Positions 1 to 7,072 of a DNA stretch of 17,416 nucleotides are shown one piece after another. The position numbers and the translations under genes were made by a program. Below the pieces are notes generated by a model, which saw only the letters and a program-made list of their open reading frames with translations, searched no databases and was not told where the DNA came from. Position 1 is the first letter of the stretch. Every line of letters begins with the position of its first letter. Source of the DNA: Blastococcus sp. (lineage in GTDB: Bacteria; Actinomycetota; Actinomycetes; Mycobacteriales; Geodermatophilaceae); contig JAOPUS010000324.1 in assembly GCA_025963345.1 (NCBI GenBank), positions 1 through 17,416 on the forward strand, given 5' to 3'.

Positions 1-859
1 CGTAGACGTTGGCCACCTCGGTCACGATGGACACCACGAAACCGCCGAGGACCGGACCCCAGAGCGTGCCGCGCCCGCCGGCGAGCGCCGCGAGCACGAT
101 CGTGACGCTGGTGAGCAGGCTGAACGCCCCGACCGGGTTCAGGAAGGACAGGAAATAGGCGTAGACCACGCCCGCGACGCCGATCGGGAAGGCGCTGGTC
201 GCGTACGCGAGCACCTTGTACCGGGTGGTGTTGACCCCGATCGCCGCGGCCTTGTCCTCGTCCTCCCGGATCGCCAGCAGGCCGGTGCCGAACTTGGTCC
301 GGCGGATCCAGGCCGCGAAACCGATGGTGGCCAGGAGCAGGACGAAGAAGAGGTAGTAGAACGGCACGTTCTGGTAGTCCGACGACCAGGTCGGCAACAG
401 CACGTTCACGCCGTTCGAACCGTGCGTCAGCCCGGCGAAGTTGGTGACCAGCACCTGCATGGACAGCAGCAGGGCGATCGTGATGATCACGAAGGCGTGC
501 CCGCGTGCCCGCAGCACCACCATGCCTACGAGCGCCGCGGCGACGAACGAGAGGATCCCGCCGACCGGCATGAACCACAGCGGGTTCACCTCGAACTTCT
601 CCGCGAGCAGGCCACCGGTGTATGCGCCCAGGCCCAGGAAGACGCTGTGCCCCAGGGACACGTAGCCGGCGAACCCGGAGATGATGTTCCAGCTCACGGC
701 CATCAGGGCCAGCAGGAAGGCCAGCAGCAGCACGCCCTGCTCGTAGACGGCGAACGGCAGGATCACCGGGTACAGGGCCAGGACGGCGAAGACCGCGATC
801 ACGGCCAGCTTGCCGCGGCGACCCGCGGTGCGCTTGCGAAGCGACTCGACAAAGGTCAT
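1..859 (-). CDS. livM: Branched-chain amino acid-type ABC transporter permease LivM (partial, C-terminus outside window)
   Basis: Inner-membrane permease subunit of a Liv-type (HAAT family) ABC importer, the partner of LivH. About 286 codons are visible, starting MTFVESLRKR after a basic cytoplasmic N-terminus. The reading frame is open to the window edge, so the C-terminus is missing. The protein is very hydrophobic with about eight membrane segments. It has the LivM hallmark GHSVFLGLGAYTGG about 80 residues in, and the cytoplasmic coupling loop TKFGTGLLAIREDEDKAAAIG near residues 205-225, which contacts the ATPase. Its ATG overlaps the livH stop as ATGA (856-859), so the two are translationally coupled and the start is well supported. 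The ATPase genes livG and livF are expected just beyond position 1 but are not seen. The family is clear. The substrate (branched-chain amino acid, amide, urea or other) cannot be read from the permease. Confidence 0.93.
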   Translation of the reverse strand, partial: MTFVESLRKRTAGRRGKLAVIAVFAVLALYPVILPFAVYEQGVLLLAFLLALMAVSWNIISGFAGYVSLGHSVFLGLGAYTGGLLAEKFEVNPLWFMPVGGILSFVAAALVGMVVLRARGHAFVIITIALLLSMQVLVTNFAGLTHGSNGVNVLLPTWSSDYQNVPFYYLFFVLLLATIGFAAWIRRTKFGTGLLAIREDEDKAAAIGVNTTRYKVLAYATSAFPIGVAGVVYAYFLSFLNPVGAFSLLTSVTIVLAALAGGRGTLWGPVLGGFVVSIVTEVANVY

Positions 860-1737
860 GCCATCACGTCCTGGCGGAGCCGGGAGCCGAAGAGGCCCTG
901 GGGGCGGAACAAGAGCACGAGCATGATCACGGCGTAGAAGATCAGCGTCGACCACTGCAGTGAGCCGTAGGTCGCCGTCAGCGTCTCCGCGAGGCCGAGG
1001 ATGAGCGCGCCGACCAGGGCGCCGGCCAGGCTGCCCATGCCGCCGAGGACGATGATCCCGAGCAGTCGCGAGATCCAGTCGTAGTGCGAGGCCGGGAAGA
1101 ACGGATAGAGCACCGAGAGGATCGAACCGCCCACGCCGGTCGTCGCGGCGCCGATGGCGAAGGCCAGCGCCGCCACGGCGGCGGACTGGATACCCACCAA
1201 GGCGGCGCCGGAGGCGTTCTGGGCCGTCGCGCGGATGGCGCGGCCGGTCCACGTCTTGGCGAGGACGACGTAGAGCAGACCCAGGACGATCACCGCCGCG
1301 AGGCAGCCGTACACCTGCGCCTTCGGCAGCGAGATCCCGAAAAGACGGTAGGACTCGGAGAAGTACGACGGGGTCGCGGAGCGGAACCGGTTGCCCGCCG
1401 TGACGTTGAGGATGCCCTCGATCGTGATCGCGATCCCGAACGTCAGGAGCACCGACATCCCGGGCGAGCTCCCGCTGATCCGCGACAGGACGCCCTTGTA
1501 GAGCAGCCACCCCACCCCGAACATCACCGGGGTCATGATGATCGACAGCAGGATCGGGTCGATCCCGGTCACCGACCAGGTCTTCCAGGTGACGAACGCG
1601 ACGAGGATGAGCAGCGCCCCGTGCGCGACGTTGATGATGTTCATGACGCCGAAGATCAGCGTCAGCCCGCTCGCCATCAGCGCGTAGACGCCGCCGATCA
1701 GCAACCCGAGAACCAGTGCCTGGACCAGCTGGGTCAT
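856..1737 (-). CDS. livH: Branched-chain amino acid-type ABC transporter permease LivH
   Basis: Membrane permease forming the transmembrane heterodimer with LivM. It has 293 residues, the usual size for LivH. The start MTQLVQALVLGLLIGGVYAL gives the canonical first membrane helix, followed by GLTLIFGVMNIINVAHGA, a strongly conserved LivH stretch. The cytoplasmic coupling loop is near residues 167-190 (TWTGRAIRATAQNASGAALVG), and the C-terminus carries LLFRPQGLFG, also typical. The ATG at 1737 is chosen because a purine-rich ribosome site (GGAAGAGGA) lies just upstream and because the family alignment begins here. The frame stays open further upstream, but that extension is Arg/Ser/Pro-rich shadow of the binding-protein gene. 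It lies 76 bases after the binding-protein stop, with a strong hairpin in the gap, and overlaps livM by four bases. Confidence 0.95.
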   Translation of the reverse strand: MTQLVQALVLGLLIGGVYALMASGLTLIFGVMNIINVAHGALLILVAFVTWKTWSVTGIDPILLSIIMTPVMFGVGWLLYKGVLSRISGSSPGMSVLLTFGIAITIEGILNVTAGNRFRSATPSYFSESYRLFGISLPKAQVYGCLAAVIVLGLLYVVLAKTWTGRAIRATAQNASGAALVGIQSAAVAALAFAIGAATTGVGGSILSVLYPFFPASHYDWISRLLGIIVLGGMGSLAGALVGALILGLAETLTATYGSLQWSTLIFYAVIMLVLLFRPQGLFGSRLRQDVMA

Positions 1738-1768
1738 GCGTTCCTCTTCCGGAGTTCTCGGTGTGGCT

Positions 1769-1806
1769 GCCCCAGGTGGCCCGTGCGAGCACGGGCCACC
1801 TGGGGC
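1769..1806 (-). terminator. Strong intercistronic hairpin between the Liv binding-protein gene and livH
   Basis: Perfect inverted repeat with 18-bp arms (1769-1786 and 1789-1806) and a 2-base centre; with four bases left as loop (CGAG) the stem is 17 bp. It lies 8 bases after the binding-protein stop and 32 bases before the livH start. There is no T-run on the transcribed strand, so it is not a classical intrinsic terminator. Hairpins in this position commonly protect the 3' end of binding-protein mRNA or cause partial termination, so that binding protein is made in excess over permease. That role is inferred from position. Confidence 0.8.
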
Positions 1807-1813
1807 CGGCGAT

Positions 1814-3082
1814 CTACTGCCAGGGCGTCTTGGCGACGGCCGAGTCGACGGTCGCGGCGTCCGCCGGGGCGACGACCTCCGTCTCGCCGTTCTGCCACTG
1901 GCCGAGCAGGAACTGGCCCGTCGGAGCACCCGTCTCGTCCCACGCCAGCGGGCCGAGGATCGTCTCGACCTCGTTCGCGTGCAGCCAGTCCGCCAGCTTG
2001 TCCTGATCGTCCAGCGAGCCGACCGCCTCCACGGCCGCCTGGACCACCTGGGCCGCGGCGTACGCGTCCGCAGCATCCTCGGCCGGGATGGCGCCGTCGA
2101 AGCGCTTGGCGTACTCGGCGACGAACTCCTCGTTCTTCGGGGTGTTCGCCTTCTCGTTCCAGCTGACGGTGAAGAAGATGCCCTCGGTGTTCGCGATGCC
2201 GATGCCATCGCTGTACTGGCCGGCGTTCGTGGGAGCCGAGGTCTGGAAGAGCATCTCGGGCGAGTAGTTGAGCTGCTGCAGCGAGCGGATCAGGCCCACG
2301 CCGTCCTCGAACACCGCACCATGGGCGATCAGGTCGGGCTTCGCCGCCGCGATGGCGCTGGCGATGGTCTGGAAGTTGGTGGCGTCGGCCGGGTACGTCG
2401 TGGTGTACACGGTTTCGACGCCGAGTTCCTCGAGCTGCTTCTGCATCGACTCGATCACCGGCGTGGTGAACGGGTCGTCCTGCGTCGGGTAGGCGGCGGT
2501 CTTGGGCCGCTCGTTCTCCGGCAGGGTCCTGATGTAGTCGACGAACACCTCCGGCTGGCGGGGGGCCGTCGCCTGCTGCGAGAAGAACAGCTTCGTGAAG
2601 CCGCGGTCGAACATCTTGGGCGCGCCGCCGGCGGGCTCGACGTAGAGCATCCCGTTCTTCTCCGCGACCGCGGACGCCGGGAAGTTCAAGAGCGTGGAGA
2701 AGGTGCCGAGCAGCAGGTCGACCTTGTCCTGCGTGATGAGCTTCGTGTAGTCGGTGACGACCGTGTCCTGGTTGCTGGCGTCATCGGTGATCTTGAGCTC
2801 GACCTGACGCCCGAGCAGGCCGCCGTCGGCGTTGACCTGGTCGCGCCAGATCTCGTAGCCCTTCCGGGCCTCGCCGCCGGGCTGGGAGAAGTCGCCGGTG
2901 AGCGGCAGCGAGATGCCGACCACGATGGGGTCGTCGCTGTTGCCCGACGCCGTCTGCTCGCTCGGCGCGGTGCCGCAGGCGGCCACGGCGAGCATGAGTA
3001 CGGCAGTGGTCGCGATCCCACGGATCGGCGTCGCCGACCATCGCCCGCGTGCGGCATTCCTCGGCTTGTGCTGCTTCGCCAT
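1814..3082 (-). CDS. Liv-type ABC transporter substrate-binding lipoprotein
   Basis: Extracellular solute receptor of the Liv-type importer (type I periplasmic-binding-protein fold, Peripla_BP_6/LivJ-like), 422 residues. A basic N-terminus (MAKQHKPRNAARGRW) and hydrophobic stretch lead to the lipobox LAVAAC, with the lipidated Cys at residue 36. The mature chain opens with DDPIVVGISLPLTGDFSQPG, continues with ARKGYEIWRDQVNADGGLLG, and has the ITQDKVDLLLGTFST region, all classic for this family. The ATG at 3082 is chosen because GGGAG lies about 5 bases upstream and because the signal peptide starts here; upstream in-frame sequence is low-quality shadow. It is first in the operon and is preceded by a TTGACA promoter and LacI-type operators. 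The family also binds amides, urea and aromatic acids, so leucine specificity is not claimed. Confidence 0.94.
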   Translation of the reverse strand: MAKQHKPRNAARGRWSATPIRGIATTAVLMLAVAACGTAPSEQTASGNSDDPIVVGISLPLTGDFSQPGGEARKGYEIWRDQVNADGGLLGRQVELKITDDASNQDTVVTDYTKLITQDKVDLLLGTFSTLLNFPASAVAEKNGMLYVEPAGGAPKMFDRGFTKLFFSQQATAPRQPEVFVDYIRTLPENERPKTAAYPTQDDPFTTPVIESMQKQLEELGVETVYTTTYPADATNFQTIASAIAAAKPDLIAHGAVFEDGVGLIRSLQQLNYSPEMLFQTSAPTNAGQYSDGIGIANTEGIFFTVSWNEKANTPKNEEFVAEYAKRFDGAIPAEDAADAYAAAQVVQAAVEAVGSLDDQDKLADWLHANEVETILGPLAWDETGAPTGQFLLGQWQNGETEVVAPADAATVDSAVAKTPWQ

Positions 3083-3110
3083 CGAAGCTCCCGTCCCGGT
3101 GTCCAAGCTG

Positions 3111-3126
3111 TCGCAATCGTTTGCGA
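3111..3126. promoter_or_regulatory. LacI-family-type operator O1
   Basis: TCGCAATCGTTTGCGA is a perfect inverted repeat, with TCGCAA and TTGCGA arms around a 4-base centre containing CG. The core GCAAnCGnTTGC matches the known LacI/GalR-family operator pattern with a central CpG. It sits 29-44 bases upstream of the binding-protein ATG and just downstream of the predicted -10 box, where a bound repressor would block transcription. No LacI-family gene is in the window. Confidence 0.7.
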
Positions 3127-3138
3127 CGCGAGGCGCCC

Positions 3139-3168
3139 ATCCTGTGTGCTTCGACTCACAGGTGTCAA
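3139..3168 (-). promoter_or_regulatory. Predicted sigma-70-type promoter of the Liv operon
   Basis: On the minus strand a perfect TTGACA -35 box (3163-3168) is followed after 18 bases by CAGGAT (3139-3144), close to the actinobacterial TAnnnT -10 box. A start near 3132 would put operator O1 at about +6 to +21. The spacer also carries the inverted repeat CCTGTG/CACAGG (3141-3162), which could bind a further regulator. Confidence 0.6.
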
Positions 3169-3462
3169 GTAACGACGTCACAACGATCACAGGGGGACGC
3201 CCGGACCCGGCTCCCGGGCGCTTTCGTGCAGCTGGGACGGCGCCGCATCCCGGGAACCGAGCCAGCTGCTGGGGCCGGTGGGGCGGGCCTACGTGCGACC
3301 GGCGCGGGAAATCGAGTTCCGGAATGCCTGCTCCGTGCAGGCCCGAGCCGGCCGCCGGGTCGCACCTACCACCCCGGGCCGGGGTGGCCGCGTGCACGGG
3401 CCCTGCCGCAGCCACCGGCACGGCGGCGCAACCTGGGCTGAGTGCCTGGAATCGAGCCATCT

Positions 3463-3478
3463 CCGCAAACGGTTGCGG
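3463..3478. promoter_or_regulatory. LacI-family-type operator O2
   Basis: CCGCAAACGGTTGCGG is a perfect inverted repeat with CCGCAA/TTGCGG arms. It has the same GCAAnCGnTTGC core as the repeat at 3111. It lies about 380 bases upstream of the Liv start codon, and the two centres are 352 bases apart, which would suit DNA looping by a tetrameric or paired repressor. Alternatively it marks another, unrecognised transcript. Confidence 0.6.
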
Positions 3479-3546
3479 CGCACCGGGGAGCCCCGGAGCA
3501 TGACTATGTCGCGGCCACCTGCCACGGGGGGTGCGCCCGCCCCAGG

Positions 3547-3585
3547 CCCGGCGTGGTCTGTGCAGGATCGGCAGACCATGCCGGG
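3547..3585 (-). terminator. Stem-loop downstream of the deaminase gene
   Basis: Inverted repeat with 14-bp arms (3547-3560 and 3572-3585), one G/A difference that can pair as G-U on one strand, and an 11-base loop. It begins 37 bases after the deaminase stop codon. There is no T-run, as is usual for high-GC actinobacterial 3' ends. It is likely the terminator or 3'-end stabiliser of the oxygenase-deaminase transcript. Confidence 0.6.
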
Positions 3586-3622
3586 ATGACCGGGCCGCAC
3601 GAGCGGAGTCGGCGCGACCAGA

Positions 3623-4663
3623 TCAACGCGGCTGCTCCCCCGGCGCCGTACCTGAGCCGAACGCCGCGAGTTCCACGCGCAGCCGATCCCGCAAGGCCGC
3701 ACGGTCGACGTCGTCGAGGAACGTCGCCTCCACCGATGAGAGCACGCGCGCCTCGGCCGCGGACTCGGACCACCCGAGCTGGGCACCCGCGCGCATGTAC
3801 TCGTTGCCGATGTCGGTGCCGAAGCAGGGCGGGTCGTCGGAGCTGATCGAGACGTCCAGGCCGCGGTCGATCATCGCGCCGATCGGGGACGCCGCGGGGT
3901 CACCGCCGCAGTGGAAGAGCGCCGTCCCCCAGCAGGTGGCGAAGTGGATGCCGCTGTCGATGCTCCGCTGGAGGAGGTCGGCATGCCCGAGGACGGCGTA
4001 GCCGTGATCCACCCGCGTGACGCCCAGCAGGTCGATGCTGGTGGCGATCTCCGCGACGTTCCCCCGCTCCCCGGCGTGCGCCGTCCGGCGGAGTCCGCCC
4101 GAGGCGGCGATCTCGTAGGCCTCACGAAAGGCCTCCGGCGGACCGTCCTTCTCGTTGTGGTCCAGACCGATCCCGACCACGTAGTCCGAGGGATGGGCGA
4201 GGACGGTGCGCAGCAGGTCGGCGGCGACCGCGGGCGACTGTTCGCGGTTGACCGCGACGATCAGCCGGCTGGTCACGCCGAGATCGCGCTCGGCGGCCTC
4301 GATGCCGTCGGTGATCCCGGCGAGCATCTCCGGGTAGGTCAGATCGGGATGATTGGTCGGGTTGAAGGCGATCTCGCGATACCGCAGGTTGCCCGACTTC
4401 ACGCCGTCGGCCAGCGATTCGTAGGTGACCGTCGCGAAGTCGGCCGCGGAGACCATCGCCCGTGAGACGGCCTGGTAGACCGCGAGGAAGCCCTCCAGGT
4501 CGCCGAACTCGTAGAGCCGGGTGGCATCCATGGACGGGAGCACGATCCCGTTGCGGCGAGCGAGGTCGATCGCCGTCGCCGCCGGCACCGACCCCTCCAG
4601 GTGGCAGTGCAGCTCGATCTTCGGGAGGCCCCGCAGGAACTCGGCCGTCGCGAGGTCGCTCAT
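3623..4663 (-). CDS. Adenosine/adenine deaminase-family hydrolase
   Basis: Zn-dependent hydrolytic deaminase of the amidohydrolase superfamily, 346 residues, cytosolic (no signal). Metal and catalytic residues are all present: H19 and H21 in KIELHCHLEGS, H196 and E199 in TAHAGE, H220 in VDHGY, and D276/D277 in SSDDPP. The segment GIGLDHNEKDGPPEAF (about 164-179) and the FG after DDPPC resemble the adenine-deaminase branch (family pattern GLDSSExGNPP and DDPxxFGG) more than true adenosine deaminases (FDLAGDE). A free base, or a modified 6-aminopurine, is therefore more likely than adenosine as substrate; this is inference. The ATG at 4663 overlaps the stop of the upstream oxygenase (ATGA), which fixes the start and shows translational coupling. 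The open frame continues far upstream antisense-like over the oxygenase; that part is not coding. Confidence 0.9.
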   Translation of the reverse strand: MSDLATAEFLRGLPKIELHCHLEGSVPAATAIDLARRNGIVLPSMDATRLYEFGDLEGFLAVYQAVSRAMVSAADFATVTYESLADGVKSGNLRYREIAFNPTNHPDLTYPEMLAGITDGIEAAERDLGVTSRLIVAVNREQSPAVAADLLRTVLAHPSDYVVGIGLDHNEKDGPPEAFREAYEIAASGGLRRTAHAGERGNVAEIATSIDLLGVTRVDHGYAVLGHADLLQRSIDSGIHFATCWGTALFHCGGDPAASPIGAMIDRGLDVSISSDDPPCFGTDIGNEYMRAGAQLGWSESAAEARVLSSVEATFLDDVDRAALRDRLRVELAAFGSGTAPGEQPR

Positions 4664-5718
4664 GCCATCGCCTCGGCAGCCATGATCCGGGCGGCCTCGC
4701 GCTCGGCGGCACGGTTGAGGACGCCGCCGCGCGAGCCGCTGAGCTTGGCCGTGATGTGCTCCGCAACCGTGATGGGCTCGTACCCCGGGCCGTCCGCCGC
4801 GCACGAGGCGAGGGTCGAGACGAGCGCGTCGCTGTTGCCGTCGTGGAAGAAGGCAGCCGAGCGCCGCCGCAGCACCCGGCCATCGACGACCGGCGGCTTC
4901 ACCCGGTGCAGCGTCGACATCCAGCGGTCGTTGGTCCACCGCGCCATGAGGTCGCCGAGGTTGACCAGCAGGGCACCGGGGGCGGGAGCGACGTCGTGCC
5001 ACAGGTGATCGGCCCCGAGCACCTGCAGGCCGGGGACGTCGTCGGCCCAGAGCACGGTGACGATCCCGAAGTCGGTGTGCTCGCCCATCCCGGTCAGTTC
5101 GCCGTCGAGGATGATGTCGCCGGGCGCGAGCGCGTAGTTGTTCATCCGCAGGACGTCGATCGAGTGATCGGTGTAGCCGGTGAAGAAGCCGGGAGGCATG
5201 CCCAGGGCGTCGGCGAAGACGGCCGTGAGCGCGCGGGCCACCCGCCCGGCCTCCGCGAAGTAGCGGCCGACGTCGGAGCGGAAACGGGCGACCTCCTCGG
5301 GCCAGAGGTTCTCCGCGTAGTGCTCGGCCGGCAGCTCCTGGCCCGGGTGGTCGCTCGCCGAGGCGCCGACGTTGAACGCCTCGAAGAAGTCGTTCATGCG
5401 GGTGGCCGGGGCCGCGCCCGCGCTCAGGCTCAGCGCCTCGCTGCGCGGTGGGCTGTAGCCGCGGTTGGCCACCGCCGGCCCCCGGTACGCCAGCTTCTGC
5501 TCGGCGGTCAGTGCGAAGAAGCCGTCGATCGCGCCGGCGAGGCCGGCGAGAACGTCGTCGCCGATGCCGTGGTTGGTGACCTGGACGAAACCGACAGTGC
5601 TGCAGGCCTCGTCCATCCGGCGGGCGACCTCCGCGCGGGCGGCCGGGTCCCCGGGCCCGGTGTAGGCACCGATGTCGATGACGGGGACGGCGAAGGTCGC
5701 CGTGGTGTTGGTGGGCAT
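4660..5718 (-). CDS. Fe(II)/2-oxoglutarate-dependent oxygenase, isopenicillin-N-synthase-like family
   Basis: Predicted 2-oxoglutarate-dependent non-haem iron oxygenase, 352 residues, cytosolic. The N-terminal DIOX_N part (VPVIDIGAY at 11-19, STVGFVQVTNHGI at 40-52) is followed by the catalytic barrel: iron ligands H214 and D216 in MGEHTDFG and H271 in STLHRV, and 2-oxoglutarate-binding R285/S287 in the RxS motif. All key residues are present, so it should be active. Known relatives include isopenicillin N synthase, plant oxygenases and thymine-7-hydroxylase, so the reaction could be hydroxylation, N-dealkylation or ring oxidation. It is co-transcribed with the deaminase (4-base overlap) and divergent from a NitT-type importer. 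The start at 5718 fits the family N-terminus, but no good ribosome site is visible; translation may be leaderless or weakly initiated. Confidence 0.93.
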   Translation of the reverse strand: MPTNTTATFAVPVIDIGAYTGPGDPAARAEVARRMDEACSTVGFVQVTNHGIGDDVLAGLAGAIDGFFALTAEQKLAYRGPAVANRGYSPPRSEALSLSAGAAPATRMNDFFEAFNVGASASDHPGQELPAEHYAENLWPEEVARFRSDVGRYFAEAGRVARALTAVFADALGMPPGFFTGYTDHSIDVLRMNNYALAPGDIILDGELTGMGEHTDFGIVTVLWADDVPGLQVLGADHLWHDVAPAPGALLVNLGDLMARWTNDRWMSTLHRVKPPVVDGRVLRRRSAAFFHDGNSDALVSTLASCAADGPGYEPITVAEHITAKLSGSRGGVLNRAAEREAARIMAAEAMA

Positions 5719-5966
5719 GGCGGCGGACTCTAAGGACGAGTGGTGACGGCGCTGTTACGTCCTGCTGTCGCTTCTGGCACATGGCTCGCGACCGCGTTCC
5801 GCTGCCGAGAGCGCAATCACAGCTGGTCGGGACAGGGTTACCCGCCGGAAACACAAACGCCGGCGTCCTCGAAACGTCCGTCGGACACCTTGTGGCCGCC
5901 CCTGCAGCTCGCTCGTGCCTGTCTGCAGGTGGTCTGCATCCGACGACTGCCGAGTGAGGACTCTCG
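5719..5966. promoter_or_regulatory. Divergent control region between oxygenase-deaminase operon and NitT-type importer operon
   Basis: 248 bases separate two divergent start codons and must hold both promoters. Visible structure: inverted repeat CCTGCAG (5901-5907)/CTGCAGG (5923-5929) about 40 bases before the importer start, a small GGGTTACCC palindrome (5835-5843), and two CGCCGG copies near 5843-5865. No clear -35/-10 pair and no copy of the GCAAnCGnTTGC operator was found. A ribosome site (GTGAGGA) lies about 8 bases before the importer ATG. Shared control is inferred from geometry only. Confidence 0.5.
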
Positions 5967-7043
5967 ATGACCTTCCGCAACTCCACCGGCCGCGCCGCCC
6001 TGCGGCGCACGGCTGCCGCGGCGACCGCCGTCGGCCTGACGCTCGTCCTCGGTGCCTGCGGGAGCGACGACTCCGGGACCACCGGCGCCTCCGGCGACGA
6101 CGGCTTCGGCGAGCTCTCGGTCCAGTTCTCCTGGATCAAGAACGCGGAGTTCCTCGGCGAGTACATGGCCGACACCAACGGCTACTACACGGACGCCGGC
6201 TTCGACAAGGTCAACCTGGTTGCCGGGCCGTCGAGCGGCGTGGCGGAACTGGTCCAGGGCTCGGTCCAGGTGGCGCTCAACGACGCCGTCTCGGTCGGCA
6301 CCGCCGTGGCGAACGAGGACGCCCCGCTCAAGATCATCGGCACGACCTACCAGAAGAACCCGTTCACGATCCTGTCCCTGGCCGACGGCGGCAACATCGC
6401 GACCCCCCAGGACATGATCGGCAAGAAGATCGGCGTCCAGGACTCCAACACCAGCGTGTTCGAGGCCCTGCTGTCGGCCAACGGCATCGCGCCCGACGAG
6501 CTGACCATCGTGCCAGTGCAGTACGACCCGTCGGTGCTGGTCAACGGCGAGGTCGACGGCTTCGTGGCCTACCTGACCAACGAGTCGATCATCGTCGCGA
6601 ACGAGGGCCACGAGGTCACGAACCTGCCGTTCGCCGACAACGGCCTGCCGTTCGTGGCCGAGACCTTCAGCGTGACCGACCAGACCATCGCCGAGGACCG
6701 GGACATGCTCAAGGCGTTCCTCGAGGCCGAGATCCGCGGGTGGACCGACGCCCTCGCCGACCCGGAGGCCGCCGTCGACAACTGCCTGGAGAACTACGGC
6801 GCCGACCTCGGTCTCGACCGGGCGACCGAGATCCAGTCCGCGAAGATCGCCGACGACGAGCTGATCACCTCCGACGAGACTCGGGAGAACGGTCTGTTCA
6901 CCATCTCCGCGAAGCTGCAGAACGAGACCGTGAAGTCACTGGCCGACGCCGGCATCGATGTCACGGTCGACCAGCTGTTCGACCTGTCGCTGCTCGCCGA
7001 GGTCTACGAGGAGAACCCGGACCTCATGGACTACGCGGCCTGA
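5967..7043 (+). CDS. NitT/TauT-type ABC transporter substrate-binding lipoprotein (NMT1/ThiY-like)
   Basis: Extracellular receptor of a nitrate/sulfonate/pyrimidine-type importer, 358 residues. An Arg-rich signal peptide leads to the lipobox LVLGAC with Cys31, then a Ser/Gly/Asp linker. The mature domain begins ELSVQFSWIKNAEFLGEYMA (from about residue 48), followed by the DTNGYYTDAGFDKVNLVAGP region and VQVALNDAVSVGTAVAN, the pattern of NMT1/THI5-like type II binding proteins such as those for thiamin precursors or nucleobases. The C-terminus (LAEVYEENPDLMDYAA) also fits. The eukaryotic THI5 CCCFC motif is absent, so it is a binding protein and not a synthase. First gene of a four-gene operon, with GTGAGGA upstream of the ATG. 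Substrate unknown; linkage to an oxygenase and an adenine-deaminase-like enzyme suggests a heterocyclic base. Confidence 0.92.
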   Translation: MTFRNSTGRAALRRTAAAATAVGLTLVLGACGSDDSGTTGASGDDGFGELSVQFSWIKNAEFLGEYMADTNGYYTDAGFDKVNLVAGPSSGVAELVQGSVQVALNDAVSVGTAVANEDAPLKIIGTTYQKNPFTILSLADGGNIATPQDMIGKKIGVQDSNTSVFEALLSANGIAPDELTIVPVQYDPSVLVNGEVDGFVAYLTNESIIVANEGHEVTNLPFADNGLPFVAETFSVTDQTIAEDRDMLKAFLEAEIRGWTDALADPEAAVDNCLENYGADLGLDRATEIQSAKIADDELITSDETRENGLFTISAKLQNETVKSLADAGIDVTVDQLFDLSLLAEVYEENPDLMDYAA

Positions 7044-7072
7044 TCGGACAGCCGGCCCCAGTGATCGACACC

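Larger units (their letters stand above)
3083..3622. other. 540-base gene-free region between the deaminase operon and the Liv operon
   Basis: No convincing gene is present: the open frames here are Arg/Pro/Ala-rich, lack family signatures and cross each other. Going leftwards it holds the stem-loop after the deaminase gene (3547-3585), a small CCGGGG-AG-CCCCGG palindrome (3483-3496), a LacI-type inverted repeat (3463-3478), a second GC-rich palindrome with 9-bp arms (3369-3387), the Liv promoter (3139-3168) and a second LacI-type repeat (3111-3126). The region reads as the 3' boundary of one operon and a long control region for the next. Confidence 0.6.

Noticed and set aside
1736..3172. 478-codon plus-strand open frame antisense to the Liv binding-protein gene
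   Set aside because: It is a low-complexity Arg/Gly/Val/Asp shadow. The minus strand has signal peptide, lipobox and family motifs.
3278..3589. Possible small genes in the 540-base gap
   Set aside because: Several short overlapping frames exist on both strands, but all are Arg/Pro/Gly-rich without ribosome sites or recognisable features, and the stretch contains several palindromes instead.
3118..4236. Idea that glycerate kinase (13118-14236) belongs to the purine-like cluster through glyoxylate
   Set aside because: Nearly 4 kb of unrelated genes separate it from the cluster, it is on its own unit, and no allantoin or glyoxylate carboligase gene is in the window. The coordinates given are only a placeholder near the cluster.
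3623..6178. A single 851-codon minus-strand open frame that would join the deaminase to a long N-terminal extension
   Set aside because: The extension is Arg/Pro/Gly-rich shadow in another phase of the oxygenase gene, which has all its family motifs. The deaminase ATG overlapping the oxygenase stop explains the data better.
5967..7043. THI5/NMT1-type pyrimidine synthase instead of a transport protein
   Set aside because: The protein has a lipobox signal peptide, sits in an operon with an ATPase and permeases, and lacks the CCCFC motif of eukaryotic THI5.
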